From Phragmites australis (Eukaryota > Streptophyta > Magnoliopsida > Poales > Poaceae), in NCBI RefSeq assembly GCF_958298935.1, contig NC_084943.1, positions 14,625,001 to 14,689,000 on the forward strand: DNA of 64,000 nt, in the 5' to 3' direction. Under the pieces are notes generated by a model. The model ran no database searches, had not been told where the DNA came from, and saw nothing but the letters and a program-made list of their open reading frames with translations. The position numbers and the translations under genes were made by a program. This document shows, piece by piece, positions 34,744 through 45,619 of the stretch; within the stretch, counting starts at the first letter, position 1, and every line of letters starts with the position of its first letter.

Positions 34744-36080
34744 TTAAATTGATGAGACGTAGAAGAAACCTACTCAGAAGCCCTCAGATGTCTTCACCGG
34801 TCGTCGTTGACCTGAGGAAAGTTATTGATTGGATGATCTTTTACCAGTAAGATCTGACGGTTGTTGTTTGTCCTATTGTCATCACAGGAAGCCTTGTTCC
34901 TAGGGTTATGTCTCTCCGATTCCAATGCGTCTCGCGATGGGTGATTGCCTGATCTGCACTGATTAGCCTTGTTTTCGGCTAGATGATGATCTCCTTTGTT
35001 AAGTCGATTATCGAGTTCACCCAATTCTTACCGGCTGGAGTAGTCAGATACATAGTCAGAGAGCGCATAAGGGCATCTTATAGAAGGAAGATCCTCTTAG
35101 CAGTAGTGGATTTAAAGCAGTCATCTCCATGTTGATAATCAATTAACTGTATGACCGGGCCTGATAAGGACAAGAGGTGGTGTGCCTATATGAGGCTGAC
35201 TATTGCCTACTACTAGGGTCAGAGGATCCCGACCGTTCGTAGGGTCATCGTCATGATGACCCAGATTATCACCTCTATCTTCGATAGCGAAAACTTCTGG
35301 GGGTAATCTTCACTAGAGAAGGTGTACAGATCCATCATGGATGCTTCATCGAATTACTCCGGATTAGTATCTTAACAATCCATGTTGTCAGAAACTACAT
35401 GGATAGGTCTCAGCTTGTTGTGAATTGAACATTCACAGTTGTCTTGGCAGCTGAATGGTTCGAACTTGATGTCGTAATCTTTGGCGCATTGATCCATAAC
35501 TCGACTCACCTCATCGCTTGAATCATTGCCAGAAAGTTCAGTACCAAAATCCACCCAATCGATCACCAGTTCATTGGAAATAGAGGTAAAAGTTATCGTA
35601 GAACCTCTCATCCGAAAAACTAGTTTTCAGCGAAGTTTTGGGTGATATCGATGGCATGTCATGTGTAGACTCTTCAACGCCTTTTTTCCATGATTCTCAC
35701 GGACGACTCCAGCTGTCGACGATTGGTGAACCGCTAATCTAACGAACTTGTTGAAGAATTAGATGATGCTTTGAGTGGACGAATCACAATGGGGACACAC
35801 GGGATTTTTTAGATAGGTTCGGGCCCGTCTTAGGATAATAACCCTACGTCATGTTTATCTTATATTAATCTGAGTCTGTTACAAAGAGTGTAGCTAGCCT
35901 AAATGGATTTAAACCTAGTCAGCGACTTTCTCCTTGACTTCTCTTGGCTTGCCTCACTTGTGGTGCTCTCTAATGATTTGTTCCGACTTGTCCTTCGTAA
36001 GGCCCCTTGGCTCCGTATATATATATATAGGGTGTCATATATCCTCTAGACTCCTCATTCTTATTTTTTGAGATAAATTT
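34744..36080 (-). mobile_element. Gypsy-type retrotransposon fragment (gag remnant and LTR part)
   Basis: The minus-strand frames 35611-35372 and 35024-34794 (Asn/Asp/Arg-rich, NRTNNNRQILL) look like a Gypsy gag C-terminal region but are short and broken. To the right, 35790-35860 has GGATTTTTTAGATAGGTTCGGGCC followed by TAACCCTACGTC, a phrase common in grass Gypsy LTRs and also present in the solo LTR at 42600. A TATATATATATAGG box follows at 36017. The element ends could not be fixed. Confidence 0.5.
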
Positions 36081-36224
36081 TCCCGATTACGAAGACATCT
36101 TAAGTATCTTCTTTATTCTATAGATCATATTTATAGAGATTAAAATATACCTAAAAATAATAAGAAATTCTAAGATAATAGAATATGATAACTATCTATT
36201 ATACATCGTTAATATGTGTACTTA

Positions 36225-36640
36225 TATGCCATCCGCTCACCCAACAGAATAAGTAAAAGAATCTAAGAAGCAAGATTGTGATCACAGCTCACCAATATAT
36301 GGACAAAAAAAATTAAAATTCACACGTGAGAGCGAATACGATTTGGTAGCTAGAGAGCATAATTTAGCTTTAGAATATGAACCAACTTACATTGCAACTA
36401 TCAATTAACATCAGTATCCCTGTATCGGCTGGTTCCTGTCTAAAATCACTAATCCAAACATGCTTATGATTAATCTGAAACTGTTTCGTCGCCATACATG
36501 TACACACCTGATTCAAATCATGTACCTCCCAAGAGACATAAGCTTTAGCTCATGCTTCGTATTGCTTGAGATTTGAGTCAACACAGATCCTTCATGTTCC
36601 ATAGACAAAACACGCTCTATGTTTACCAGTGAGCAATATA
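36225..36640 (+). repeat. Low-copy block B, copy 2 (left part)
   Basis: It shares with copies 1 and 3: GCCATCCGCTCACCCAACAG, AATAAGTAAAAGAATCTA, GTGATCACAGCTCAC, GTGAGAGCGAATACGATTTGGTA. The continuation of this copy appears to resume after the Helitron-like end at 38296, where 38380-38400 (CATCACTATACATATG) matches 34641-34660 of copy 1. Confidence 0.7.
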
Positions 36641-38295
36641 ATATATTTAATAATAAAACGAGATGACCCTCCCACTACGATGCGTATAAAAAAGGGAAAA
36701 AAAACCTAGAAATTCTCGAAAAAACAAAACACCCGATCCTTAATCCCATCCTACTGTAGTAATTTCGTAAAAACAACATGTCCTTAATCTCCCTTCCCGT
36801 CCTTCCACCAACACTGCCGATCGGCATCATCCCGACATCCCCATGCCCCTCACGATTCTACTCCCTCGCCCTCGCCGTCAGATCGTGGGCGATGCTGCAC
36901 GTCACAGGCCGCTGCCTCTCCACCCCCCTCGCAGTTGCAGGCCTGCCAAGCAGATCGTTGGCGACGCTGCACGCCCCAAGCCGCCGTGGTCTCCATCCCC
37001 CTCGCAGATCGACGCAGGTCTGTGCGTCCCGATCAAGCGTAGGCGAGGCTGTCGCAGGATGGTGCATGCAGATCATGGGTGACGCATACCCCTAGCCGCC
37101 GCGGGTGTCTCCATCCCCTTGCAGAACGATGCAGGCCTGGGCATCCAGATCAATTGTGGGCGAGGCTGTGTGAAGCGTGCTCTATTGTGGGCGACGAGTC
37201 GCAGGAAGGAAAAAAAAGAAAGGGACAACGATCGAAGGAGAACGATTAACACAATTGTGGGCTTGCAATCAGCTGATTCGTCCGCTGAACGGCATGTGTT
37301 CCTGTTCTTGGATTTCAGGAGCTGTAGCAGCGTGTTTTTTTCCTCTTTCATTTTCATAAAGTTATTAGTCGTGTTTTTATGCAACACATTTCTGACATCT
37401 CGCATCAACGCCAACCAGACCGGAGCAGTAGAGTTCATCACGATGGACGAGCTTCTAGAGAGGAAGCATGCTCGCTGGCCTACTCTGCCGCAGCAATGGC
37501 AAAAGCGACGATGACAGCTTGGTTAGCGCATTGGCAGAGGCCGCGTGAGCTCTGGCTGTTCCAGAAGTCACAGCCTTTCTCGGTCCCACGGTGGAAACTT
37601 CCACCAGGCATCTCCAACCTTGCAAAACTATCCGCCGAGGCACTGGAGCACTCACCGTTCCATAATCAACAACCCATTATGTGCACATTCGGAGGTTCTT
37701 CATTGAACCGCACATGGCATCCAAGATTATATGAATTTCAACTCAGACAACAAGATTAAACATTGTCTTAGGCTTGCCTGTACAATAGCCATTGGATGTT
37801 GCTAAACAAAACAAAAGAGGACGAATCGGAATAAGTAAATAACCAGGAAACAAATCCTGTTTGCACTACACAAGTACACAAATCAATGATGCAGTCCAAA
37901 TAGGTTAGCCACTGGAATGATATATGAAGGTACCATGGGATGATTTTTGCACGCACGTAACCGTTTGAGAATAATAGAATAAGAAAAAGATTAGATGCCA
38001 TGCTTCTAGAAGAATTAATTGGCGTCCATGCTAGCCTTCAGACATATAAGGAAATTGTCATAATGAAACTTGTGTCATGATACAATTTAACTTAAAAAAA
38101 TACTAAAGAGACAAAATATTAGGAACGAAGATTTGTGCAAAAAAAAGGAAGTTAAAAAATAAGTACAACCGAAAAGATTTTAGTTTCCACAATAACTCTA
38201 ATATTATGAAATTACATTTCACTAGATAAATTCTGCATCCCACTGAAAAATATGTCACAATGCTAGCCGTGCAATCGCGCGGGATATCATGCTAG
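36640..38295 (+). mobile_element. Probable non-autonomous Helitron (5' end not resolved)
   Basis: The right end is CTAG (38292-38295) followed by T, with a hairpin CCGTGC-AATC-GCGCGG (38267-38282) ten bases before it. This is the 3' terminus described for Helitrons, which insert between A and T and end in CTRR. The segment separates two halves of the block B copy. It holds GC-rich gene-like pieces (36778-37130, 37380-37760) in otherwise AT-rich DNA, as gene-capturing grass Helitrons do. A 5' TC terminus could not be chosen. Confidence 0.55.
36778..37760 (+). pseudogene. Unidentified gene fragments within the Helitron-like segment
   Basis: 36778-37095 is a GC-rich open frame (Pro/Arg-rich, low similarity to anything I know) containing an internal duplication around CGATGCTGCACG / CGACGCTGCACG. 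37379-37759 is a 126-codon frame with RPRELWLFQKSQPFSVPRWKLPPG, unlike random low-complexity sequence but without a recognised domain. A putative donor or acceptor pair could not be assigned. These may be captured exons. Confidence 0.3.
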
Positions 38296-38296
38296 T

Positions 38297-38640
38297 TTGC
38301 ATAAGCAAGAACTTCCATAAGCCGTACAAGCTGCAGCAGCCAAATATGTTTTCATGTTGTCACCCATTACCAAGCATCACTATACATATGTTGTTTTACC
38401 ATTAGAGACTGATCCAGCCTTCGTTATGCAAAGAGAAATAAAACAGTTTTGGAATGGGTGAGGGTGACCGGATCATGCAATGAACACTTCTGCTTTTTTT
38501 CCGTTTGTTGAACAATGTAGAATTGGATGCGAGGAAACTCTTTTATACAGCAGCGACAAGTCAAGTGCATGAATAGCTGTAGAAAAAAGAAGTCAGAGAG
38601 TGAACAAATTCTTTATGAAACAGGAATTTACTGTACTTAA
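38297..38640 (+). repeat. Low-copy block B, copy 2 (right part)
   Basis: The phrases GAACAATGTAGAATT and ACTCTTTTATACAGCAGCGACAAG recur at 46862-46885, 48295-48315 and 49183-49250. It continues the block interrupted by the Helitron-like segment. Confidence 0.6.
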
Positions 38641-38761
38641 GGCCCCGAGAACATAAACACAAATTTACAGGCCCCGAAAATACAAAGCGGCGCGGTCCCG
38701 GTTGTTTTGTATAGTGTTACCTTTATGTTCATGGGCCTATCCCTAGTTTGTTCATGGGCCC

Positions 38762-39145
38762 AGTTATTTTTATATTTTTTATCTAATATTTAAATAAATA
38801 GATTTCTGATGACAAGATTTGTATAAATAGACGTCTACTGTCCTCTAAATGGCTACAACACTTTCAAAGGACAGTAAGAATGCCATAGTGGCAACACCAC
38901 CCCATACTACCCTCTCAGAGAGCGGGTAAGGCCCTCCCCGTGCCCACGGCTATACCGCACCTTACCGCCCTTTGAGAGGACGATTAGCCCCCTTGTCACC
39001 CTCTTAGGGGGCGGTGAGCCCTACCACTTGGAAATTTATTTCTTTAATTTAACTTTTGTATACGTCAATTTGAAAAATAGTACATATTCATTCGGTGAAA
39101 AATGTTAGTTGTGCAAAAAGTGATCAAAACGGTATCACAGAGTAG
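38762..39145. repeat. MULE3 left terminal inverted repeat
   Basis: It pairs with 45245-45612 in inverse. It contains several short palindromes of the CCCTCTCAGAGAGCGGG kind and ends inward at the CAAAAAGTGATCAAAACGG box. MULE2 keeps the same sequence on its GRF side (20857-21250). Confidence 0.88.
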
Positions 39146-39218
39146 TTACTTTTTGAAAATTTTAGATCAATGTAAATTTGTCAATATTTATTTATTTATT
39201 TGATGTAAAATTGTATGA

Positions 39219-40054
39219 TGATGCGTGTTTGCACGATCTTACGAAAGTAATATGATAAGTCGATTGGTGGAATTTTGACGTTGATGATCCAAAGACTCTG
39301 AACAAAACAGATCAAAAACCATCGCAACCACTGCACCAATACTCTGTGATTATCAACCGTGTCAAGACGCGGTTGACCTCACCAAGAAGGTTTTTTCCTG
39401 TAAGCGAATCGAGAACATAAGCAAGAACAGGTATATGCAATCTGAATATTGCTAATTACCAATGAAGTACTCAAGTTGGGGTTTCACAAACCGAACAAGT
39501 GGCGAAACTGTATAAAAATAATAATCTAAGTAAAACCCAAGCCTAAACTACGATGGCTACTGTATATATATAGGGGGGACGTGAGGAGGTCGACCTAGGA
39601 TTCTGTAGCTATGAAAAGATGTGTGCACAACCTAGACTCCGATCCCGACACGATTACAAGACCTAACTAGGTCCAAAACGGTGACATAATATTTTATTTC
39701 TTTGAATCTAACTAAACTATAAGGAATATTTAGTAGTGCTCATATCCATTGGAAAGGGCTCGTCATAAGCTTTTCAGGAATGTCGAAGACTGCCTAAAAC
39801 GGACTTCGTATGACAGAGTTATGCCTGTTTTACTGACATGTTGTCCTGCGACTCGATTTCAACCACGATCACGACTAGAGCTCATCTTAGAGTCTAAGTA
39901 GACTTGGCCTTCGAGGGGTGACGTCCAGGTAAGGTTGTGGTGCTTCTCCCACGTTCCTGGTGGTCTAATTATCGTGCACGTGCTCTTGTAATTGGACCTT
40001 ATACGATTTGAGGATTATTAATGGATCATATCCGAAGGAGCCACGGGCTCATCA
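39219..40054. mobile_element. Solo LTR in MULE3, 836 bp
   Basis: TGATGCGTGTT...GGGCTCATCA is flanked by TATGA on both sides (39214-39218 and 40055-40059). MULE2 has the uninterrupted sequence (TTGTGTGAGTAATTTC at about 21321). A TATATATATAGG box lies at about 39563. No internal retrotransposon sequence is present. Confidence 0.92.
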
Positions 40055-40350
40055 TATGAGTAATTTTTTAGTGACGTAACGTTGGGAGGATACAAAATCT
40101 AATTTTTTAAACGATTGTAATTGTGAAGCACTATTAGCATAATACCCGGCATAGAGGTTACATACGGTGACAAACATTATATGGCACATGGGGTTTGTCA
40201 TTCCTACGCGAATGGACCCTAACCATAAAGACACGACAACAACAAATGTTGGCATGTATGGTACTCCTATGGACCAACCTAATAGCGTGCCGCTGCTAAT
40301 CCTAACATGCCTTAGTGAGTGAAAATATGTCGGGTTACAGTAGATGCTCT

Positions 40351-41015
40351 CTACTGAGTGCACCTAGGATATTTGCCCTTTCTCAGTGCATCGGGGCCAC
40401 TTGCCTTAGCGTGATGGGCCCTTTCCCGTTTCCTTGCCCTCTCTGCTTCGCGTGCTTGAGCCGCGGCGAGCTCCTGCGCTGCCTTCCTCATGCACTTCTC
40501 CTCCTACCACTTCAGGCGTAGTTCCTCTTGCTGTTGCTCGTACTCTCGGCGTTCATACGCTTCCCTCCTCCACCGCATGCTCATGTCGATCCACCGCTTT
40601 TGGTCTTCATTTTTCTCCATGTCGAGCCATTCAATGAAGTCATAGATAGGTGGAGGAGATTGGACAAATAAAACAAGATGTGAGATTAGTAAAATAGTGC
40701 GTGAAATCATATGGAACAAGATGTGAAAAGTGCAACATGACTGATCTATGTCGCTATACCAGTGGGTATACATATGGTCCATATTGAGGTTTGTCGTATT
40801 GGTAGTTGGCACACATAAAGAAGCGTATGCCATATATATAGGAGATGTCCTGGGACTCACGAAGCCTACAAAGGTCGCCACAGAAGCACATTGGCGGTTC
40901 AACCCCCTGGGGAATGAAAACCCCCAATGTTTCTTGGGTGGGCTTAGTGGAGCTGAGGAATACACTACAGTTGAGAGAGGTGAGGAAGGAATGGTTTATC
41001 CATGGATGAGGGTGA
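40351..41015 (-). pseudogene. MULE3 GRF-zinc-finger / coiled-coil protein gene (best copy)
   Basis: Exon 1 (about 41015-40745) contains EPPMCFCGDLCRLRESQ and YGIRFFMCANYQYDKPQ, giving CxC-G-x2-C and a distal Cys as in GRF zinc fingers of topoisomerase and APE2 proteins and of many plant transposon-borne proteins. Exon 2 (about 40665-40351) begins PPPIYDFIEWLDMEKNEDQKRWID, a linker typical of these plant proteins. It then runs through RWRREAYERREYEQQQEELRLKW, a nonsense codon near 40508, and a charged coiled coil to RKGKYPRCTQ-stop. The partner and role are unknown. Confidence 0.78.
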
Positions 41016-41144
41016 GGTTATTTATGGTTCTTGGGAGCTGGTACATGGACTGAGTGCATGGTTTGGCTGGGGGCTGGAGCATAGGATTCCCTGTGAAAGA
41101 TGGAAAAGTTGTGGGATGTTAGGTAGAGATTTCCTGTGTCAAGA

Positions 41145-41310
41145 TAGAGGTGTTGTCATTTAATTTATGATTAAAACTTTGTTGTGTGGTCACTTCATGT
41201 CTACATCCTGCGTTAGGATAGAAGTGTTGTCATTTCATGGTTAAAGCTGAGTCATGTCGTCACTTCATGTATAAAGCCAGACTCACGACAGAGGTGTCGT
41301 GTGGTCACTT
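41145..41310. repeat. Diverged tandem repeats of MULE3 (same as 22363-22570)
   Basis: Two and a half units with ATAGAGGTGTTGTCATTT and GGTCACTTCATGT. Directly after them MULE3 jumps to the sequence found at 24492 of MULE2, so ~1.9 kb present in MULE2 is missing here. The repeats are a plausible recombination site for that deletion. Confidence 0.72.
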
Positions 41311-42442
41311 CGTGTATAAGTTATGCATCATGAAACAAACATGTAAGTTACAATAGCAAAGGTAAAATTATACTGCTGTCTCCCCCAATGCTATCGGTTG
41401 TTCCCACCACCATGGTCCCGAAGCCGCTGTTCGCCCTCACGTGGCCCCTAGAGTAGGTCATGGCGTGCGGTGGACCAACATGCATGGTAGGCCTAGTGGC
41501 GATCACAGGTGTCGAGGCCTCCTCCTAGGTCTGCTGCGTCCGAAATGGAGCACTGGGCAATTGGGACCGCGTGACGACGTCGTAGTCTGGTGTGGCCCCG
41601 AAGAAGTCCCTCACGAGGTCGAACAGGGGGTCTGGCCCAAGCTCATCCTCCTGACTCAGGTGTGACGTCTGCGATGGTGCCGTCATCGTCCATGTATAAT
41701 CACTCGAGGGACCTACGAATGGATGAATTTATTAGATACGGTAAATGTGCAAATGAACGTATTAGTATAAAATGCAATGTTGTACCTGTATGGTATGCAA
41801 GTGCAATAGTAGATGGCCAGACGTGAGTGCCGAAGTAGGGTGAGAACGGTGGAGGTCTAAACGGTGGACGTGCGAACGGTTGAGGTGCAGATGAAGACGT
41901 CCCGGCTTCATCACCGTATGAAATATATTTGATATACTATTGAATATATTGAATGCGACAGTGTATTTGCGCCCATTACTTGAGAGGCTGCGAGCGGTGA
42001 ATGTGTCGGCACTGGGAATGGTCTAGGTGTCAGCGTCGATAAGTATGTAGGTGCACCTAATATATTTTTTGAAATTAATGCATTAGTAACAAAAGAATAT
42101 CGCTAACCGCCGTGCGTATGAAAAATACGTACCTGTTGTGTTTGGCCTGGAGGGCGTGGTCCAGGTGGCAGTGTGGATGTCGATCTCGGTGGAGGTCGTT
42201 GCACATCAGACCTCTTGGACGACTCTGCGTGGACCCCACTCGACCTGGAAGGAGCACCGACGACGGCTGCGATGGATCGACATGAGGTAAGCTTTAGGGC
42301 CCGCGCGGTCTTGTCGAAAACAGGCTTGACAAATCCTGCTACATCCGCCGCACTAAGCTGCATCCCTTGCCTGAGGCGGTCCATGATTCCAGTCGCATCC
42401 CTATAGATATTGTATATGATATCGGCCAGTTGAAACAAACAT

Positions 42443-43909
42443 TGTCGGAGGGTGAACTCCTCTAGCAGGGATCCAGAGGGACCTCCTTTGAGATTCGGCC
42501 AGGGGGATGATTCTGAATCCGTTTTGCTGATGAAATAAATGAGTGTAAATGCGATGCAGGTGGAATGGAATGATGGGATGCAGAAAGTAGTAAATACTCA
42601 GGAGGTTTTTTAGACAGGTTCGGGCCGCACTGAGCGTAACACCCTACTCCTGTGTGTATGCTATAAATGCTCTGAGAATGTCTCTCAGAGGTTCTGCTGG
42701 GTTACAAGAATATTTGTCTAGTCTAGGGCTTCGTGCTCCTTGTTCCTCGGCCGATCGAAGCTTCTGTGCTCGTCGCCGATCGCCGAGGATTCAATTTGGT
42801 CCGAACTCCTCTCTAGTTGTACTGAACCTCTGTCTTGCCTAGCTTCAACTTGTCTTCACCGGGGAGCCCGCCCCACCTTTATAGTCGCTGGGACGGTAGC
42901 GTGCCTAGAAAGGGATGGCGCGAGTTCCAAGGCGCCATAAATGGAAAGCAACCATCATGGGCTGATGCACAAAGTGACGGGGAGGGTTGAAAACGTGCCC
43001 CCATTCGGTCTTGTAGGTCATCATGCCGTTCTTCAACGGGCGCCGCGGGGAGGGCCCACCGGGCAGCCACCGAGCAGCCCGGCGTGCCCGCTCGGTCAGA
43101 GCGAGTCTGACACAGCAGGGCGGCAGGCGGGGCGCCTTGGGCTTCGCGATGTTATCCCGAGGCGCGTCGGATGTCCCGCGATGGGATCCGTGCATTAAAT
43201 GTCCCCACGCCTCCCTGCCAGGCCGTGGCACAACAAGCGCGGAGGAGCAGTTAGAGGTGATAGGCCGCGCGCCCTCTTAAATGTAGCATCAGGCCTTTCA
43301 CTGGTTGACACCTCACCGCTGGACCTCTGTGGGGGCCACTGGCGAAGGACTTCTTAGGCCCTCAGGGAATCGAGTGCTCGGGGGCCACTATTCACAGCCC
43401 CGAGCACTCTCTCCCGGATATGCCCTTTCTCGGTCCTCGGGGAACCGAGTGCTCGGGGGCCACTGTTCGCGGCCTCGAGCACTCTCTCCCGGAACTGACT
43501 ATTCGGGTCCTCAGGGAACCAAGTGCTCGGGGGCCACTGTTCACGGCCCCGAGGACTCTCTCCCGGAACTGACTTCCCTTGGGTCCTCGGGGGACTCGGG
43601 TGCTCGGGGGCCACTGTTCGCCGCCCCGAGCACCCTCTTCCCGGTACTTAGCTTTCCTTGTCGTCGGGGGACTTGAGCGCTCGGGGGGACACTGTTCGCA
43701 GCCCCGAGCACTCTCTCCCCGGAACTTGGTCTTCTCGGGCCATCGGGGAACTCGGGTACTCGGGGACCACTGTTCATGGCACCGAGCACCCTCTCCCGAG
43801 ACTTGGTCTTCTCGTACCTTGCGGAGATGATCCCGCGGGAGGGCGCCATGTGGCACTCGGCTGTTCATGTCTCGGGACTCGGGGACCCCTGGTTCCTGTG
43901 TCACCGACA
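42443..43909. mobile_element. Solo LTR in MULE3, 1467 bp
   Basis: TGTCGGAGGGTGAAC...GTCACCGACA is flanked by AACAT on both sides (42438-42442 and 43910-43914). MULE2 has the uninterrupted site at about 26900. It contains the TTTTTTAGACAGGTTCGGGCC phrase of grass Gypsy LTRs, a TATA-like GCTATAAATGC (about 42660) and a tandem array of GC-rich hairpins in its last 550 bp. Confidence 0.94.
43374..43880. repeat. Six tandem ~75 bp units, each a GC-rich hairpin
   Basis: Units start near 43374, 43449, 43521, 43600, 43678 and 43756. Each has GTGCTCGGGG, a 14 bp spacer around CCACTGTTC, and CCCCGAGCAC, a nearly perfect 10 bp inverted repeat, followed by CTCTCTCCCGG. Two units of the same kind are at 10-120 in the window. 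The last two units are more diverged. Confidence 0.88.
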
Positions 43910-45244
43910 AACATGAATTGAGAATTTCATTTTATAGTGGTTCTTATGGGATTATATGATAAATAAATGAGACGTTACACATACCGCTAGTGCAGCGTCT
44001 TCGTCCTAATGGCCTGGGTAGGCCTCCGTAGTCGGAGTGACATGCTGCCAGACAGTATCTAGGGTGTAGGTGACTCGTGTACGTGTACGTGGGACGTACC
44101 ACCGTAGGTACTCCTCAAAGCTTATTCCAGCAAAAGGACGAGGCTCCTCGACGACATCCTCAAGGGCATGGGCCAATGCCGAGACGTATGACGCCAAGCG
44201 ATATGCCCAGAGGTTGCCGCCCGGTTAGCCCTTTCGTGTATACCTGCAAGTCAACCACGTTAGATAGACTATAAATGAGACGAATACTATGAATTATATA
44301 TTTGATTTTAGTTACCTGTGAATGTGGCCCAGAACCGTGTGAATGTTAATGAGGGGGAAAGCCTGAAAGCGTCTGAACTACCTCATCACGCGGTGGGGTG
44401 AGTATGCATCGACATAGATGTCGAAGACAAGCGGCTTCTTCATAAGCCAGTATTCCTCGTCACGGCTACACAACAGAGACATACTGACAGGCACATGGGT
44501 TTGTATCAACAAGTGGCTGTAGGGGGTCTGGACCACGTCCTCTGGACACAAACGGTCGAACTGCGACCTAAAAAGCTCGTACGTGCTGTGGGCCTGCTCG
44601 TGCACCCAGTGCGACTTGGAGAAAAATAGTAAGAAATCGGAATTAAAACATGTGGCAAGTGAAGCATAACTATATTTCATAAGTACCCGATGTTGACACC
44701 ACAACGAGCCCATGGTGAGCCCATCCTCCTCGGGTTTGCCGTATCATTCTCAGGGTATAGGGACTGGTCCACAATGGGCCGGCCAATCATGAACCACTCG
44801 TACGACCATAACTGCAGCAATAGTGGACGCCCAGCAAATGTAGATTGTGGCTCCTTCTTCATGCATGCGTCGCACAAGGCCCAATACGTCGCCGCTAGGA
44901 CAGTGGAGGCCCAGCTCAATTGGGGGACATCATTGGGTTTCGCATCTATGATCCATATCGCGTACGGAACAAGGGTCCTCGACACCAGGTGGCCTTGGCC
45001 GCTGGTGAACATAACCCAGCCGAACAGCGAAAGCAGGTAGGCCTCCAAGTGCCTCGAGACAGACTACACACCGACGTCCGGGTGGATGTATGCATGCTTG
45101 AAGTAATGCAAATGATGATGAGTAAAATATCTTTGAAATCGTAAAGTAAATGGGAAGGTAAATTGTAAGGTATCTGGAACTAGAGGATTCATTTCTTCGT
45201 GGGCCCTCACAGATCTGACAGGAACTTGGGTGTGTCGTCTGTCC

Positions 45245-45612
45245 GCTGAATAGGGACAGTTTTGACCACTTTTTGCACAACTAACTTTTTCATCGAATGA
45301 ATGTGCACTATTTTTCAAATTGACGTATACAAAAGTTAAATTAAAAAAATAAATTTCCAAGTAGCGTGGCTTACCGTCCCTGAGAAGGGCGGCAAGGGGG
45401 CTAGTAAGGTGCGGTACGGTCACGGGCGCTGGAGAGGGTCCTACCCGCCCTCTGAGAGGGTGATAAGAGGTGGCACTACCACCGTGGCATCCTTACTACC
45501 CTCTGAAAAGGTTGTAGTCCTTTCAGAGGATGGTAGATATCTATTTATACAAATCTTACCGTTTGAAGTTTATTTATTTAAATATTAGATATAAAAAATA
45601 AAAAATAAAACT
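45245..45612. repeat. MULE3 right terminal inverted repeat
   Basis: Inverse copy of 38762-39145, with CAAATTGACGTATACAAAAG, GGCAAGGGGGCTAG, GCACTACCACCGTGGCATCC and the AT-rich end AATATTAGATATAAAAAATA. It directly abuts the truncated PMD gene. Confidence 0.88.
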
Positions 45613-45619
45613 CGTTTGT

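Larger units (their letters stand above)
41391..45245 (-). pseudogene. MULE3 PMD protein gene (N-terminus deleted)
   Basis: Exons parallel MULE2: EAYLLSLFGWVMFTSGQGHLV and SWASTVLAATYWALCDAC (45048-44870), LLQLWSYEWFMIGRP (44820-44770), GSLWCQHRV (44710), LFRSQFDRLCPEDVVQTPYS (44570), YSPHRVMR (44395). C-terminal exons follow at 44240-44000, 42440-42120 and 41700-41391. The first PMD block (LQDVAYLLGLP in MULE2) is gone, because the element jumps from about 45245 straight into the terminal repeat. The solo LTR at 42443-43909 lies in an intron. Stops are few, but the protein lacks its N-terminal domain half. Confidence 0.8.
38762..45612 (-). mobile_element. MULE3, Mutator-like element with ~370 bp terminal inverted repeats
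   Basis: The left terminus (TTATTTTTATATTTTTTATCTAATATTTAAATAAATAG, then GCCATAGTGGCAACACCACC, GACGATTAGCCCCCTTG and TTTGTATACGTCAATTTG) is repeated in inverse at 45245-45612 over about 370 bp, including the AGTTGTGCAAAAAGTG box. It contains GRF and PMD genes, like MULE2 and in the same orientation, but no transposase. An internal deletion removes transposase and the PMD N-terminus. Two solo LTRs are inserted in it. No 9 bp duplication was found, so the ends may have been altered. Confidence 0.88.

Noticed and set aside
43374..43880. Regularly spaced repeats resembling a CRISPR array
   Set aside because: Units are contiguous minisatellite copies with diverging sequence and no unique spacers; this is plant nuclear DNA inside an LTR.
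43305..43921. Open frames up to 172 codons across the solo LTR
   Set aside because: They are repetitive translations of the tandem hairpin units, not a protein gene.
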